This document shows, piece after piece, positions 23,221 through 34,265 of a stretch of 64,000 nucleotides of DNA. Below the pieces are notes generated by a model. The model did not search any database and was not told the DNA's origin. It saw only the letters and a list, made by a program, of their open reading frames with translations. Origin of the DNA: Bettongia penicillata ogilbyi. Its lineage: Eukaryota > Chordata > Mammalia > Diprotodontia > Potoroidae. The position numbers and the translations under genes are program-made. The stretch spans positions 7,152,215 to 7,216,214 of the forward strand of contig JAJHZJ010000009.1 of assembly GCA_023548195.1 (NCBI GenBank), written 5' to 3'. Positions within the stretch are counted from its first letter, which is position 1; every line of letters starts with the position of its first letter.

Positions 23221-23394
23221 TAACAACCCCACCAAAGTGTTCATCTTCCTCTTCCTCTTTGAAGGCATCAGCTCATAAGACTTCCATCCTTTGAACTCCG
23301 AAGACCACTCCTGTGTTTACCTACATCATTTGGCAGTTTGGCTATACTGTCTTTCATCATTAATAACCTTATTATGATAGCCAGAAGATATAAT

Positions 23395-23475
23395 AATTAT
23401 AATCGCTAGCATTTATATAATATTTTAAAGATTGCAAAGCATTTTACATGTATTATCCCATTTGAGTTGGTCATC
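23395..23475 (-). mobile_element. MIR-family SINE tail fragment
   Basis: GCTAGCATTTATATAATATTTTAAAG..GCAAAGCATTTTACATG is the 3' end of a reversed MIR. Confidence 0.65.
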
Positions 23476-23619
23476 AGGAGGCAAGGTGGTTTCTTACAAG
23501 AGCTTAAAGGATTCTTGACATATTTAAGGTTTCCTTTTAATCACAGGAGATTAAAAAAGCACAAACCGGCAGACTAGCCTTGACACTGGGAAACTCCAAA
23601 AGGAAGCAAGTCTATGATT

Positions 23620-23840
23620 TCAAGCTTGCAAAGCACCTTACAAATATTATTTCATTTAATCCTTACAATAATCCTGGGAAGTTGGTACTAGTATTATCCC
23701 CATATTACAGTTGAGGAGCTGAGGCAGATGGAGTAAGTGACTTGCCCTTGGTCATTTAGTTAATTCTTGAAGCCACAGTTGAACTTAGGCCTTCCTGAAT
23801 CCTGGTCCAATGCTCTAGTTTCTTTACCACCCAGCTGCTG
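23620..23840 (-). mobile_element. MIR-family SINE
   Basis: TTGCAAAGCACCTTACAAATATTA, CAGTTGAGGAGCTGAGGCAGA, AGTGACTTGCCCTTGGTC, GGCCTTCCTGAATCCTGGTCC, ending ACCACCCAGCTGCT. Confidence 0.9.
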
Positions 23841-24719
23841 TCTGCTTTTCTGATTTTGCCCTGAAACCTGAATGTGTAGCCTCCCCACTGGAATGTAAGC
23901 TCCTTAAGAGTGGGCTGTCTGGGTTTAAGGGTATAAAGAATTTAGAATCTGGTAACCTTTTTCTAACACTCTGAACCCCAAATGTCATATGTGCATCCCA
24001 AACCCCGAAAACCTTCAAAATCTTTTCCACATCCCCAATCTCTCTGGCATATCTTCTCCCATTCTATTTCTCCTATTCTACCTTCCTTTGTTCTCCTCAC
24101 CTCTTCTTTTCTTTTCCATTTTTTTGCTTCTCTCTGCTTTAGCTTGAGTTATGCCTGTGATGTTTACTGGCAGAGTAGTCAGGGCCCAAGAGATTACTGA
24201 TCTAAGAAATGACAGGAAGAGAGTGTGGATGCTTTAGGGAGAATCAAGAATGAAAACGTTAGGTGGTCTCTGTACTGATCCAATTAGGCGCATGGTATTT
24301 TCATGTTCACACTCCCATGGCAATTTTCTTAGCAAGAGACATTCCTCCATTAATACTAATATTAAGTTCCTAAGTATTCCTTATAACCAATCCCAAAGAA
24401 ATAAGATGGATCTATTCTAACTATTATTATTTCTCGGTCAAGGAATCTGAAGAATCATTTAATGTGAAGAAGAACCCCCAGAATCCAACTGATTTCTTAG
24501 ATCCTGGCAGTGAACCAAAGTAATCCTAGGAAGGGAGGGAAGGGAAGGAGAATGAGACATACTTATGTACACCTAATAGTAGGGACTCCTTGTCTTTTCC
24601 TTTGGGATCTGATCAAGTGGCCACCATTACCCATGGTTGACCCTGGGCTATCCTTGGAACAAGGAGATAAGATTCTTGGTTCCCAAAGAAGTATGGTGAT
24701 TTTATAAATTGTTAAAGGT
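23841..24719. other. unassigned sequence
   Basis: Nothing recognised apart from a short GGGAAGGGAAGG run near 24532-24550. Confidence 0.45.
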
Positions 24720-24962
24720 ATGCAGTGAAGTGATACAGTGGATAGAGTGCCAGGCCTGGAGTCAGGATGGCTCATTTTTCTGAGTTCAAATCTGGTCTCA
24801 GATACATACTAGTTGTGTGACCCTAGGCAAATCACTTAACCCTGTTTACCTCAGTTTCCTCATCTGTAAAATTAACTGGAGAAGGAAATGACAAACCACT
24901 CCAGTATCTTTATCAAGAAAATTCCAAAAGGGGCCATGAAGGGGACATGACCGAAGATGACT
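24720..24962 (+). mobile_element. tRNA-derived SINE (SINE1/WALLSI type), full length
   Basis: AGTGATACAGTGGATAGAGTG (A-box region), GAGTTCAAATC (B-box), GTTGTGTGACCCTAGGC, TACCTCAGTTTCCTCATC, GGAAATGACAAACCACTCC, GGGGCCATGAAGGGGACATGAC. Confidence 0.93.
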
Positions 24963-26899
24963 AAATTGTCAGAATACAAGTGATAAATTAATTCTTCTTT
25001 ATTCACTTTGGTTTCCTAATTTCTAAGATTTGTTTCCCAGCAGAGGACAGCACAGAATTACTGTGAGGAAGAAGAGAAATACGTGAATCTGGTTAGGTCC
25101 TGAAGAAAAGGGAAGTTGATGGGCTCTGTGATGGGATTTACATGTAAGTTCCATCAGGCTGTTTTGGAACTCGGTGGGTTAGGTGGTAGAACTGTAGGTC
25201 AGAACCCAAGCACTAATTCAGTTTTTCCTAGGAGGGGCTGGAGATGCCCAGCCATGTCTTTCAGCCCCTGTAGATTAGCTCCAAAGTGCTGCCAGGACTT
25301 TGGGGGACATTTGCGGGGTGGGGAGGTAAAGACAAAGGAGTGATGGCAATGGGATCAGGAAGGGCAAGACCCTTGTTTTATAATATCTGTACTTCTTTCT
25401 GTGGTAACAATGGATTTTGAATTCTGGTAGGAAAAAAGCAAATATAGTAAGAGAAGGAACAATCCCTGAGGAAAGAAACAATCAGCAAAGCCAACATATA
25501 CAGAGAAGAAGCTCAGTGAAAAGTGCTGAGGGATAGAAATGGTGCCTAGCATTAACTAGGAATGTTGACAACTCTGAGTCACAGTTTGGTTGTACATTCT
25601 TTGAAAGAGAGATGGGGTATTAAAAATCAAAATTTTAGAGAAAAAAATAGGGGAAGAGAAAAAGCAGATCATCTTTTTGTCCTAAGGAAGCAGGAAGCTA
25701 AATTTTCCACAAGAGGTCATTATATAAATTGTGGGAAGAGATGCCTTGTAATTGAAACACTATAAAGGTTAGGGTCCCTTCTATAAGGAAAGGTTTTACA
25801 GTGGGGAGAATTTATGTGGCCTAGCACATATCTGACACTCTATAACATATGTTGAAAGAAGGATGGATGGATAAATAAATACATGATCACAACTCTAGTT
25901 ATTATTATATCTGGAAACCACAAAATCTTAAGGAACCCAAAGTGTCCACAGTCTGATCTATGGGATGAGCAGCAAATGAGATCTCAAGACAGGACATGAT
26001 GCAAAGAAAATAAGTACAGTGTTTTAAAATGTCAGTGAATTGTTCTCTCTTTTTTTTTCTTCTAAAATCCTTCTTCATTGGCTGAGTTTCCTTGAACACC
26101 CCCTGTTCACCCACTCATCATCTTGACAAAGAACTGGGTTAAAGCATCTTCTGACAGGATACCAAGTTCCGTTTCTGTAAGTTCCTGATCACCAGCAGTG
26201 ATGCCTAAGGGAGGCATTTAATGCTTTTTGCCTTACCTGTAAAGTGGGGGAAATAATGCCTACTCTCCTTAGATCATGATATTGGGAAAGACTGAAGGCA
26301 AAAGGAGAAGGGGATGGCAGAGGATGAGATTGATAGTGTCATGGAAGCAATGAACTTGGGCTTACACAGACTTTGGGAGATAGTGGAGGGCAGAGAGACT
26401 GGTTGGGCTATATGGTTCATGTGGTCACAGAGTCAGATACAGCTGAATGAATGAGCAACTCCTATATCACATGATTGTGGTGAGCCTCCAATGAGATAAC
26501 ATATATTCAAGTGCTTTGAAGGATGTTGAATTCTCTACAAATATGGGTGCTAAAGTTGAGAGATTTCAGTAGTTGGAGACTGTAGGGTTGTTTGACTAGT
26601 AGCAGGGTTGAAGCATGGGCTTACCTCAGGGAAGGTTCTGTTCCTCAGTTTCCCAGATTCAGGAACTGGATCTTATCAGTCAAGGTAGAGGTCATCAAGC
26701 ACTATAGAACTAAGTTACATTAAATAAATCACAAGAGACTAACCAAAGAGCCAAACTATAAATTCATTCATTGAGAATAGGCAGTATGTCTGGCAAAGAA
26801 GCTGTCATAAACCTTTTACACAGGGAATGTACTTTCTGGTCAGTAAGTTCATTTAGAAAATGAACAAATTTACTGCATTTTGTCAAATTAAAGGAGAAT

Positions 26900-26900
<1 letters not shown>
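24963..26900. other. unassigned sequence
   Basis: About 1.9 kb with no repeat, RNA gene or convincing coding frame recognised. Short frames (largest 75 codons) have no visible domains. Confidence 0.45.
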
Positions 26901-26955
<55 letters not shown>

Positions 26956-26959
26956 TGTG
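26901..26959. repeat. (GT)n microsatellite
   Basis: About 29 dinucleotide units with one GTAT interruption near the right end. Confidence 0.97.
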
Positions 26960-27060
26960 AAGATATTGGGAGCAAGTAGCATGTTCTTAAGCAGTATTCC
27001 CATTAAGCTAAGGGATATCTTAGTAAGGATCTACTCTAAACATTTCTTTTTTCTTTTTTA

Positions 27061-27368
27061 AGACTAAGTTTCACTATCTTACCCAGGCTGGAGGAAGTAC
27101 AGGGACCATTCACAAGTCAGATTCCAATCCTAGGCCCTATGTAAAATTTAACCTGCTCCATTTTTTTCCAGCCTAATATAGTTCACTCCCTCCACAGGGA
27201 AACCTAGTGGCTTTCCAACTCTGAGCTACCACACTGGTGCTGAACTGGTATGATTGGTCTAATTGGTTTTAGCCCTTCTGTAGCTCAGAATTTCCAAACT
27301 TGAGAGATTTACCAGCTTTGGCCTCTCCAATGCAGCAGGGATGATAGGCATATACCACCATGGCTGGC
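27061..27368 (-). pseudogene. 7SL (SRP) RNA retropseudogene, full length, old
   Basis: Read on the minus strand the 308 bp follow human 7SL RNA from end to end. The 5' end GCCAGCCATGGTGGTATATG parallels the 7SL start; CTATCTTACCCAGGCTGG (27074-27091 on plus) is the complement of the 7SL 3' CCAGCCTGGGCAACATAG block; TTTAACCTGCTCC (27147-27159) complements GGAGCAGGTCAAA of the S domain. The middle S-domain sequence, absent from Alu-type SINEs, is present, so it derives from whole 7SL RNA. An A-rich tail follows on the minus strand (27043-27060). By eye identity is about 60-65%, so it is an old retrocopy and not a functional SRP RNA. Confidence 0.85.
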
Positions 27369-27520
27369 AATATTATTTTTTTCTTAACCTTTTCATTATG
27401 AATCCCTTTGGCAGGCTAGTGAAACTAATGAATCTCTTATCAGAACAATGTTTTTAAATAAGTGAAGGAAATGCTAAATTTCTGTTAGAGTTAGTGGAAA
27501 ACAAAGATATCATTTCCCCC
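27369..27520 (+). repeat. old interspersed repeat (same family as 18005-18180)
   Basis: TTCTTAACCTTTTCATTATGAATCCCTTTGGCAGGCTAGTG..AACAATGTTTTTAAATAAG matches the order seen at 18.0 kb. I cannot name the family. Confidence 0.5.
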
Positions 27521-27739
27521 AATATTTACAGACCATCCTGAAATCTATTTATGGATTGTGGCTAAAGAATGCCTGTTCCAAAGAACTGGTACTAATGACA
27601 TAAAATCAATGCTGGATAGATAGTGAAAAATCCCTACTCTTTGGGTACTATCCTTTGGCTTCTCTAAAGGTGCCACAGCAGACATCTTTAGAAAGTTTCC
27701 GCAGACTTTGGGACTCATCATGTAAAAGTGATGCATGTG
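27521..27739. other. unassigned sequence
   Basis: Nothing recognised. Confidence 0.4.
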
Positions 27740-27925
27740 TGACTGGGTTTCAGAAGGATTGCCATGTTATCATTACTGTTCTCAAAGAGGACGAAAGGCA
27801 TCAAGGGGGATGCCTTGACTTGCCCATGAACTGGACTTAGGGGAGAATGAGCTACATAAATCAGCTTCACTCTCCCCACCAGTGTCATCAAAGTCCAGTG
27901 GCAGAACAAAAGTCAAGAACCTTGT
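27740..27925 (-). mobile_element. RTE-derived SINE (5' end joined to 3' end)
   Basis: On the minus strand the first half (TTCTTGACTTTTGTTCTGCC..GGACTTTGATGACACTGG) matches the 5' end of the RTE copy (near 50875-50975 on plus). The second half (GTCCTCTTTGAGAACAGTAATG) matches the RTE 3' terminus (near 47375-47410). The RTE coding region is absent. This is the architecture of the RTE-dependent part of MAR1-type SINEs, here without a tRNA head. Confidence 0.75.
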
Positions 27926-27984
27926 GTCCATAATTTTATTAATTACCTTAATTTATAAATCCTTAAAAAAAATGAGAAAAAGTA

Positions 27985-28396
27985 CCACTTGGAATTGATG
28001 GAGTCCTAACAGAGCTCCCTCCCAGCCCCAATATTCTAACTGCATTACAGGCCCACTGTAGCTACTAGCCCCCCAGCCCCACATGTGTCTTAACTTTTTC
28101 ATGTACGTCTCCCTGCTCAGCAGGACAATAGGTGTGTCCCTAAACTCTTAGTTCTCATAGAAACAGCAGGCATGTCCATGTGATGGGAACCCAGACATTG
28201 CTTCTACCTAGCTACTGCCCCAGATCCAGTTCTATATATTAGAACAGCTGTGTTCTTGTAGTCAATCACAATCACATGATCCATCTAGCCCAAGATAGGA
28301 CCACAATAGCTAGCCAATTAGAGGGCAGCACAACCAGAATGTTTAACCATCGAACCATAGATGGGATCCCTCTCTTCTCCATTACTTAATCCTTTA
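27985..28396 (+). mobile_element. candidate LTR, left part (split by HAL1)
   Basis: The sequence left of the HAL1 insertion appears to continue right of it at 31192-31510. The right part has CTATAAAAATCC (TATA-like) and near 31455 TTTGGCATCCCTGGG, which could be a primer-binding-site start. No second copy is available to confirm the LTR call. Bases 28383-28396 are the left target duplication of the HAL1. Confidence 0.35.
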
Positions 28397-28800
28397 TTTT
28401 TTAATATAAATTTATTTATTTAACTTTTTACATTCATTTTCACAAAATTTTGGGTTCCAAATTTTCTCCCCATTTATACCCTTCCCCCACTCCAATACAT
28501 CGAGCAATCTAATTTTCCCTATCACCAATCTGCCCTCTCTTCTATCATCCCTCCCTTCTCTTCTTCCCATCCTCCCTTTTGTCCTGTAGGGCCAGATGAC
28601 TTTCTATTCCCCATTAACTGTATTTCTTATTTCCTAGTAGCAAGAACAATACTCAACAGTTGTTCCTAAAACTTTGAGTTCCAAATTCTCCCCATCCCTC
28701 CCTCCCCACCCATTCCCTTTGGGAAGGCAGGCAATTCAGTATGGGCCATATATGTGTAGTTTTGCAAATGACTTCGATAATAGTCGTGTTGTGTAAGACT
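28397..28800 (-). repeat. duplicated L1-tail module in HAL1 3' UTR
   Basis: Two segments, about 28435-28520 and 28670-28800, each contain a version of TTGGGTTCCAAATTTTCTCC followed by a pyrimidine run and a GCAAT block. Both resemble the end of a normal L1 in the window (58100-58200). The right module alone continues into GGGCCATATATG and the TAGTCGTGTTG block. Confidence 0.55.
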
Positions 28801-29403
28801 AACTGTATTTCCCTCCATCCTATCCTGCCCCCCATTGTTTCTATTCTGTCTTTTGATCTTGTCCATCCCTAAGAGTGTTGACTTCAAATTGCTCCCTCCT
28901 CCCATTGCCCTCCCTTCCATCATCCCTCCCTCCCTGCTTATCTCCTTCTCCCCCACTTTCCTGTATTGTAAGATAGATTTTCATACAAAATGAGTGTGCA
29001 TTTTACTCCTTCCTTTAGTCGAATGTGATGAGGGTAAACTTCATGTTTTTTCTCAGCTCTCCTCTTTTTCCCTCCACTAAAAAGTCTCCTGCTTGCCTCT
29101 TCAGTGAGAGATAATTTACCCCATTCCATTTCACCCTCTCTCCTCCCACTACATTTCTCTCTCACCATTTACCTTAATTTCTTTTAAGATACGGTCCCAT
29201 CCTATTCAATTCACTCTGTGCTCTCTGTCTCTGTATGTGCATGCATGTGTGTATGTGTGTGTGTGTGTGGTCCCACCAACTACCCAGATACTGAAAAGTT
29301 TTAAGAGTTACCAATATTGTCTTTCCATGTAGGAATGTAAACAGTTCACCTTTGGTAAGTCCCTTATAATTTCTCTTTGCTGTTTACTTTTTCATGCTTC
29401 TTC

Positions 29404-30504
29404 TCATTCTTGTGTTTGAAAGTCAAATTTTCTTTTCAGCTCTGGTTTTTTCATCAAGAATGCTTGAAAGTCCTCTGTTTCATTGAAAGACCATATTTTC
29501 CCCTGAAGTATTATACTCAGTTTTGCTGGGTAGGTGATTCTTGGTTTGAGTCCTAGTTCCTTTGACTTCTGGAATATCCTATTCCACGCCCTTCGATCCC
29601 TTAATGTAGAAGCTGCTAGATCTTGTGTTATCCTGATCGCATTTCCACAATACTGGAATTGTTTCTTTCTAGCTGCTTGCAATATTTTCTCCTTGACCTG
29701 GGAATTCTGGAATTTTGCCACAATGTTCCTAGGAGTTACTCTTTTTGGATCTCTTTCAGGTGGTGATCGATGGATTCCTTCAATACTTATTTTGCCCTCT
29801 GGTTCTAGAATGTCAGGGCAGTTTTCCTTGATAATTTCATGTAAGATGATGTCTAAGCTGTTTTTTTGATCCTGGCTTTCAGGTAGTCCCATAATTTTTA
29901 AATTGTTTCTCCTGGATCTATTTTCCAGGTCAGTTGTTTTTCCAATGAGATATTTCACATTCTCTTCCATTTTTTCATTCTTTTGGTTTTGTTTGGTGAT
30001 TTCTTGCTTTCTCAGAAAGTCATTAGCCTCCATCTGTTCCATTCTCATTTTGAGAGAACTATTTTCTTCAGTGAGCTTTTGAACCTCTTTTTCCATGTGG
30101 CTAATTCTGCTTTTGAAAGCATTCTTCTCCTCATTGGCTTTTTGAACCTCTTTTGCCAATTGAGTGAGCCTATTTTTCAAGGTGTTATTTTCTTCAGCAT
30201 TTTTTTGGGTCTTCTTTAGCAAGATATTGACCCATTTTTCATGCTTTTCTTGCATCTCTCTCATTTCTCTTCCTGGTTTTTCCTCCACCTGTCTAACTTG
30301 ATTTTCAAAATCCTTTTTGAGCTCTTCCATGGCCTGAGCCCACCGGACATCCACCTTGGATGTCTAGGATACAGAGACCCCAACCTCCACATCTTTCCCT
30401 GATGGTAAGAATTGTTCCTTGTCATCAGAAATGAAAGGTGGGAACATCTGTTCCCCAAGGAAGTAACTTTCTATGGTCTTATTTTTCTTCCCTTTTCTAG
30501 GCAT
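29404..30504 (-). pseudogene. HAL1/L1 ORF1 RNA-binding protein, one in-frame stop
   Basis: A 366-codon frame runs from ATG at 30504-30502 to TGA at 29406-29404 and is broken only by a TAG at 30366-30364 (codon 47); a start at 30354 leaves 316 open codons. ORF1p of L1 is a trimeric nucleic-acid chaperone that coats the element RNA. Residues about 55-175 form a heptad-rich coiled coil with Lys/Glu-rich repeats. LENRSRRNNLKIMGLPES begins the RRM-like domain. The C-terminal domain includes TPRNIVAKFQNSQVKEKIL and RITYPAKLSIILQGK, near the usual family order. The proximal stop would probably prevent full-length translation, although reinitiation at codon 51 is possible. The near-intact frame suggests a fairly young insertion. 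Confidence 0.9.
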
Positions 30505-31177
30505 TTTCCCAGCCAGTTACTTGACTTCTGAGATTCCTCTCCACCCCTGCCTAGATGTGCCCAGCTAGTGTTTGGGGTCTGAGATTCAAATGCTGCTCCC
30601 CAGCCTCAGGGCTTTCTGCAGCGGGCACAGCTGCTATTCAATGTGAGCTTAAGTTCTGGTGCTTGGGTGGGGGCAGGGCCACCTCCCAGGCTCAGTTCCC
30701 TCAGGGGATTTATGCAGAGACCTTCAGTAATGGATCTGAGGTCTTGCCTTCTTGGGGAGCCCGGGTCTGCTTCTGTCTCTGTCTCCGTTGCTGCCTCCCG
30801 AGGGGGCCCGAGTCACGGAGACACCCTGCTCCCCTCTCGGCCAGCCCAGAAGTCTCTCTCATTGACCTGTAGCGCCTGTGGGCAGAGGGACCTTAGTGGC
30901 CACCGGAGGTTCCGTCCCTGAAGCCTGCTCGGATCTGTTCCTCTATGGCTGCATGGCCAAGGCAGCGCAGGGGTGGGCTCCACTGTCAGGTGCACGATGG
31001 ACCTTTGGGGTCGGTTTTTCAGGGCTCTCTGGAATGGAAATCTCCTCCACTGCATTGGTGCGTGGCTTGCTCTGCTCTAGAATTTGTGGGGAGTTCTTTT
31101 TGCAGGAAGTTTATGGGCTGTGGGTTCGGAGCTAGCATACGTGAGTCTTTCTACTCTGCCATCTTGGCTCCTCCCCC
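30505..31177 (-). promoter_or_regulatory. HAL1 5' UTR / internal promoter region
   Basis: GC- and CpG-richer than its surroundings, with AAGATGGC (YY1-type) 10 bases from the element 5' end, the position used for start-site choice in human L1. It is probably an internal polymerase II promoter by family analogy. No activity can be inferred from sequence alone. Confidence 0.6.
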
Positions 31178-31510
31178 TACCTAATCCTTTAACAAATTCC
31201 TCTTGCCTTTTTAATATTGATCATATTCTTATATTATATGTAAATTTTGTTATGTAATTGCATCTTTGTCCTATAAAAATCCATCTTGCTCTCTCTGAAG
31301 TTTCTGGTTCCTTTTCCAACTTAGCCTGTTTTGTGAGAGGCATCAATCTCAATAATACCTATACTTGGATTAGAGGTGATCTGCCTGAATTCTTGGAGAT
31401 GAATTTGGTGTCAGTTGTTGGTGTTCCAGAGTTGAAACCTCAACAGTTTTTGGCATCCCTGGGTCTAAACCTCAATGGCCTGAGATTGCTCTGGCCCAGG
31501 AACAAAGAGT
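31178..31510 (+). mobile_element. candidate LTR, right part (split by HAL1)
   Basis: Bases 31178-31191 are the right target duplication. Beyond it the disrupted LTR-like sequence resumes (CTATAAAAATCC near 31271, then TTGAAACCTCAACAG before a possible primer-binding site near 31453). Confidence 0.35.
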
Positions 31511-31769
31511 GAGCTCTAGCTATAACTAGAGTCAAGGTGTGTAAGACCGGAGAAACCTCTGGCAAACTTCCCATTTTTGAGCTAGGGCTGGGGTAGAGAA
31601 AGGGAACAAAAGAAGGTCATGGAATCAAGTTTCTCCTTTTCCTTCTGGGAGGAGGTAATTTGAAAAAAAAAAAAGCGACCAGCCAAACTTTGCTCCACAG
31701 TGACACCTGCTGTTTACACAAAATTCATTATTATAAGTCATTTTAATGAAAATGAATTTAAAATAAATA

Positions 31770-31772
<3 letters not shown>

Positions 31773-31821
<49 letters not shown>
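31773..31821. repeat. (AT)n microsatellite
   Basis: About 24 uninterrupted AT units, self-complementary. Confidence 0.97.
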
Positions 31822-31826
<5 letters not shown>

Positions 31827-31869
31827 TACTTAGACTCTGGGTTCCTTGAGAGTAGAGATTGCTGCCTTT

Positions 31870-32182
31870 CTTTTTCATTCTCAATGCTAGTAATATTAAT
31901 AATATTGCTAATAATAAAAATAATAACTAGCATTGATCTAGTGCTTACTTTGTGTCCAGCATGCTAAGCCCTTTACAATAATCATTTCATTTGATCTGCA
32001 GAACAATCCTGGGAGTAGGTACTATTAGGGTCACCATTTTACAAATGAGAAAACTGAAGCAAATGAAACAAGTGACTTGCCTGGGGTCACAGAGCTAAAA
32101 GGTATCATGGACTATGTTTGAATTCAGGTTTTCCTGACTCTCAGCTCAGCACTCTATCCACTGCACCACCAACTTATTGCTT
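31870..32182 (-). mobile_element. MIR-family SINE
   Basis: AGCATTGATCTAGTGCTTACTTTGTG, ACAAATGAGAAAACTGAAGC, GTGACTTGCCTGGGGTCACAG, CACTCTATCCACTGCACC. Confidence 0.9.
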
Positions 32183-33234
32183 ATTGGCAAATAACTTATT
32201 AACTGATTGGCATATTAGTAAAACGGGCTGGTGGAGACCTCTGGGTACAAGTTCTCCTGGTCAGCAGAGATAGAAGGACATTGCCCTGTGAAAATAAAGC
32301 CCTCAGACATTCCCCCTTAAGGAGAGGGAAACTGAGGATACCATAAAACCACTTCTGGGGGGGTTCAGGGCAGAGTTAGGCCAGGAAAGAAAGGAGCTGG
32401 AGGTGTAGCTACAGGGCACAGGAGGTGGTTATCTGGTAACTTATTTCAATAATATTCTTGTTCACCAGGTTCTAAGATCATTGCTTCTACTCAAGGAGTG
32501 CAAGTGTTGTCAAAATGAAAATCCAACACTTCAACAATTGTATAGTCTTTAAAAATTATTATTTAATTTTTGGGCCCTCTATATTTTGGTTTCCTGCCAA
32601 AGTGACAAGTCCTGTATCTTTCCTCGTCCGTTTCTCATTCTTATTTTTATTTTCCTTCTATTGATCTATTTCCAGTTTTCTCCATTCACATTTTTTTCAC
32701 CCTTCATTCTGCTTCCCTTTTCTCCTCCCTTTTTGCATTTGCCTCTGACTTTGTGGTAGAAACCCCACAGCACTCATGGCTCAAGAGATTTCTAAATCCT
32801 GATCTAAGTAAGTGACTTGGATAGGTAAGTGATTTGGGGAGAATTAAGAATGACTCACTTGGCAAGAGATGCTTTTGTGCTGAATTGACAAGGTAATTGA
32901 TATTTATATGTTCTGCCTTCCAGTGCCAAGCTTCCTATCATCAGACACCATCCTCTGACACTGATGGCTGCTTCTTAAGAATTTGCTTTAGTCATTTACA
33001 AAAAAAAAGCAAGGGGTGGATGACCGATTTCAATTCTCGTCATTTCTATGTCAATGAATCAGAAGAGTCCCAATTGTGTGGAGATGGATCCACAGGGTAC
33101 AACTCATCATCTAGATGCATCAGACTCTTCCAGGCATGTCTAACTTGGGGGACAGTTTAAGAGGAAGGATTAATTTCTTCTGGGCTGATGGTACATACTA
33201 CCCATCCCCTATCAGAGAGCTTAAGTTTTGGAAA
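32183..33234. other. unassigned sequence
   Basis: No repeat or RNA gene recognised. An 87-codon frame at 32897-33160 has no visible domain. Confidence 0.45.
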
Positions 33235-33345
33235 CAGACCTACATTTTTAACATGACCAATGTAGGAATTTGTTTTGCTCAAGTATACGTATGTGATACA
33301 AGGCTTTTTGGTTGTTTTTTTAAATGGAGGTAGAAAGCCATACAA
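33235..33345 (+). mobile_element. L1 3' tail fragment
   Basis: TTTTTAACATGACCAATGTAGGAATTTG with the following TTGCTCAAGTATACG and GGTTGTTTTTTTAAATGG blocks is L1 3' UTR. Confidence 0.6.
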
Positions 33346-34099
33346 GGAGACCCCTGAGTTCAAAGGAAGAAGTTTGGGTTTTTTTTTAGAAAGAAGACTC
33401 AGTGTTTAGCTAATGTAAATGAAATATTATAAACATTCTCTTTATGTTCCCACATAGTATCTGATAATTGTAGATGGGGAGGAAAGACCAGCCATGTTCC
33501 TGAAGGTGGAGGAAAGAGGTAAGTTATGAACTGGATCTCACTGTTTCTTTGTGGTGTTTTGAGAGTACATGGGAAAGCCAAGTCACAGCTTTAAAACTGG
33601 CTATAGCCATATGCTCCCAGAATGACCTAACCAAATCATATGGCTTACCCCTTTAATACCCTAGCATAAATCATGTCTCTATAAGTTCACAGGAAGGACC
33701 TGGGATGTCTGTTATCTGCTTGCTTTTCTTCCAAATGGAAGAAATACAACATATTAAAATATAATATGATAAGCTATATTATAATATGTCTGGCAGATAC
33801 AGATCACTCCAGAGTAGGCAGGATTGTGTGACGGCCAGGCAGCATTGACCGGTCCATCCCATCACAGCTGTACTCTAAAGGTTCCTTAAGGAAAGACCGC
33901 TTCAAAGTGTCCTAAGGTCAGACTATGGCATCATGTACTCCATTATATTGTAACTATAAATGCCATAGTTTAGAAAAAGGAGAATGAGTTGTATGATAGA
34001 ATAGGTTCCATGGAGATGGACTTCTCACGTTTAAAGAGTCTCCTCTCCCACCCACCTCCATCATAAATTGGTTTTCTCTACCACTTTTCCACATTTTAT
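33346..34099. other. unassigned sequence
   Basis: Nothing recognised. Confidence 0.45.
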
Positions 34100-34104
34100 T
34101 CATC

Positions 34105-34265
34105 TATGGTACAGTGGAAAAAGTCTGAAGTCAAAGGGCCTGAAAATGACAACCTGTAGGTCAGTCACACGACCTTCTTTGGCCTTCATTTCCTCATCTG
34201 TAAAATGAAGGGATTGGACTAGACCTCACTTAAGATCCTTTTCAACTCCGGGTCTACAATCTCAT
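34105..34265 (+). mobile_element. tRNA/MIR-type SINE
   Basis: GGTACAGTGGAAAAAGTC, GGTCAGTCACACGACC, CATTTCCTCATCTGTAAAATGAAGG, then GATCCTTTTCAACTCCGGG. Confidence 0.75.

Larger units (their letters stand above)
28397..31177 (-). mobile_element. full-length HAL1-type element (L1 with ORF1 only)
   Basis: A complete non-LTR insertion of 2781 bp. Its minus-strand 5' end is GGGGGAGGAGCCAAGATGGC, the typical L1 start with a YY1-type site (31158-31168). Then come a ~670-bp GC-rich 5' UTR, ORF1 (30504-29404), a ~1-kb 3' UTR and an A/T-rich terminus at 28397. A 14-bp direct repeat with one mismatch (TACYTAATCCTTTA at 28383-28396 and 31178-31191) flanks it exactly. No endonuclease or reverse transcriptase sequence is present. 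The second copy at 62-64 kb has the same ORF1-to-tail junction, so absence of ORF2 is a family property, as in published half-L1 (HAL1) elements, not a local deletion. Confidence 0.9.

Noticed and set aside
29534..29869. 111-codon plus-strand frame
   Set aside because: It is the antisense shadow of HAL1 ORF1; the same shadow recurs at 63265-63564.
31773..31821. AT array as a replication origin or regulatory palindrome
   Set aside because: It is a plain dinucleotide repeat with no supporting context.
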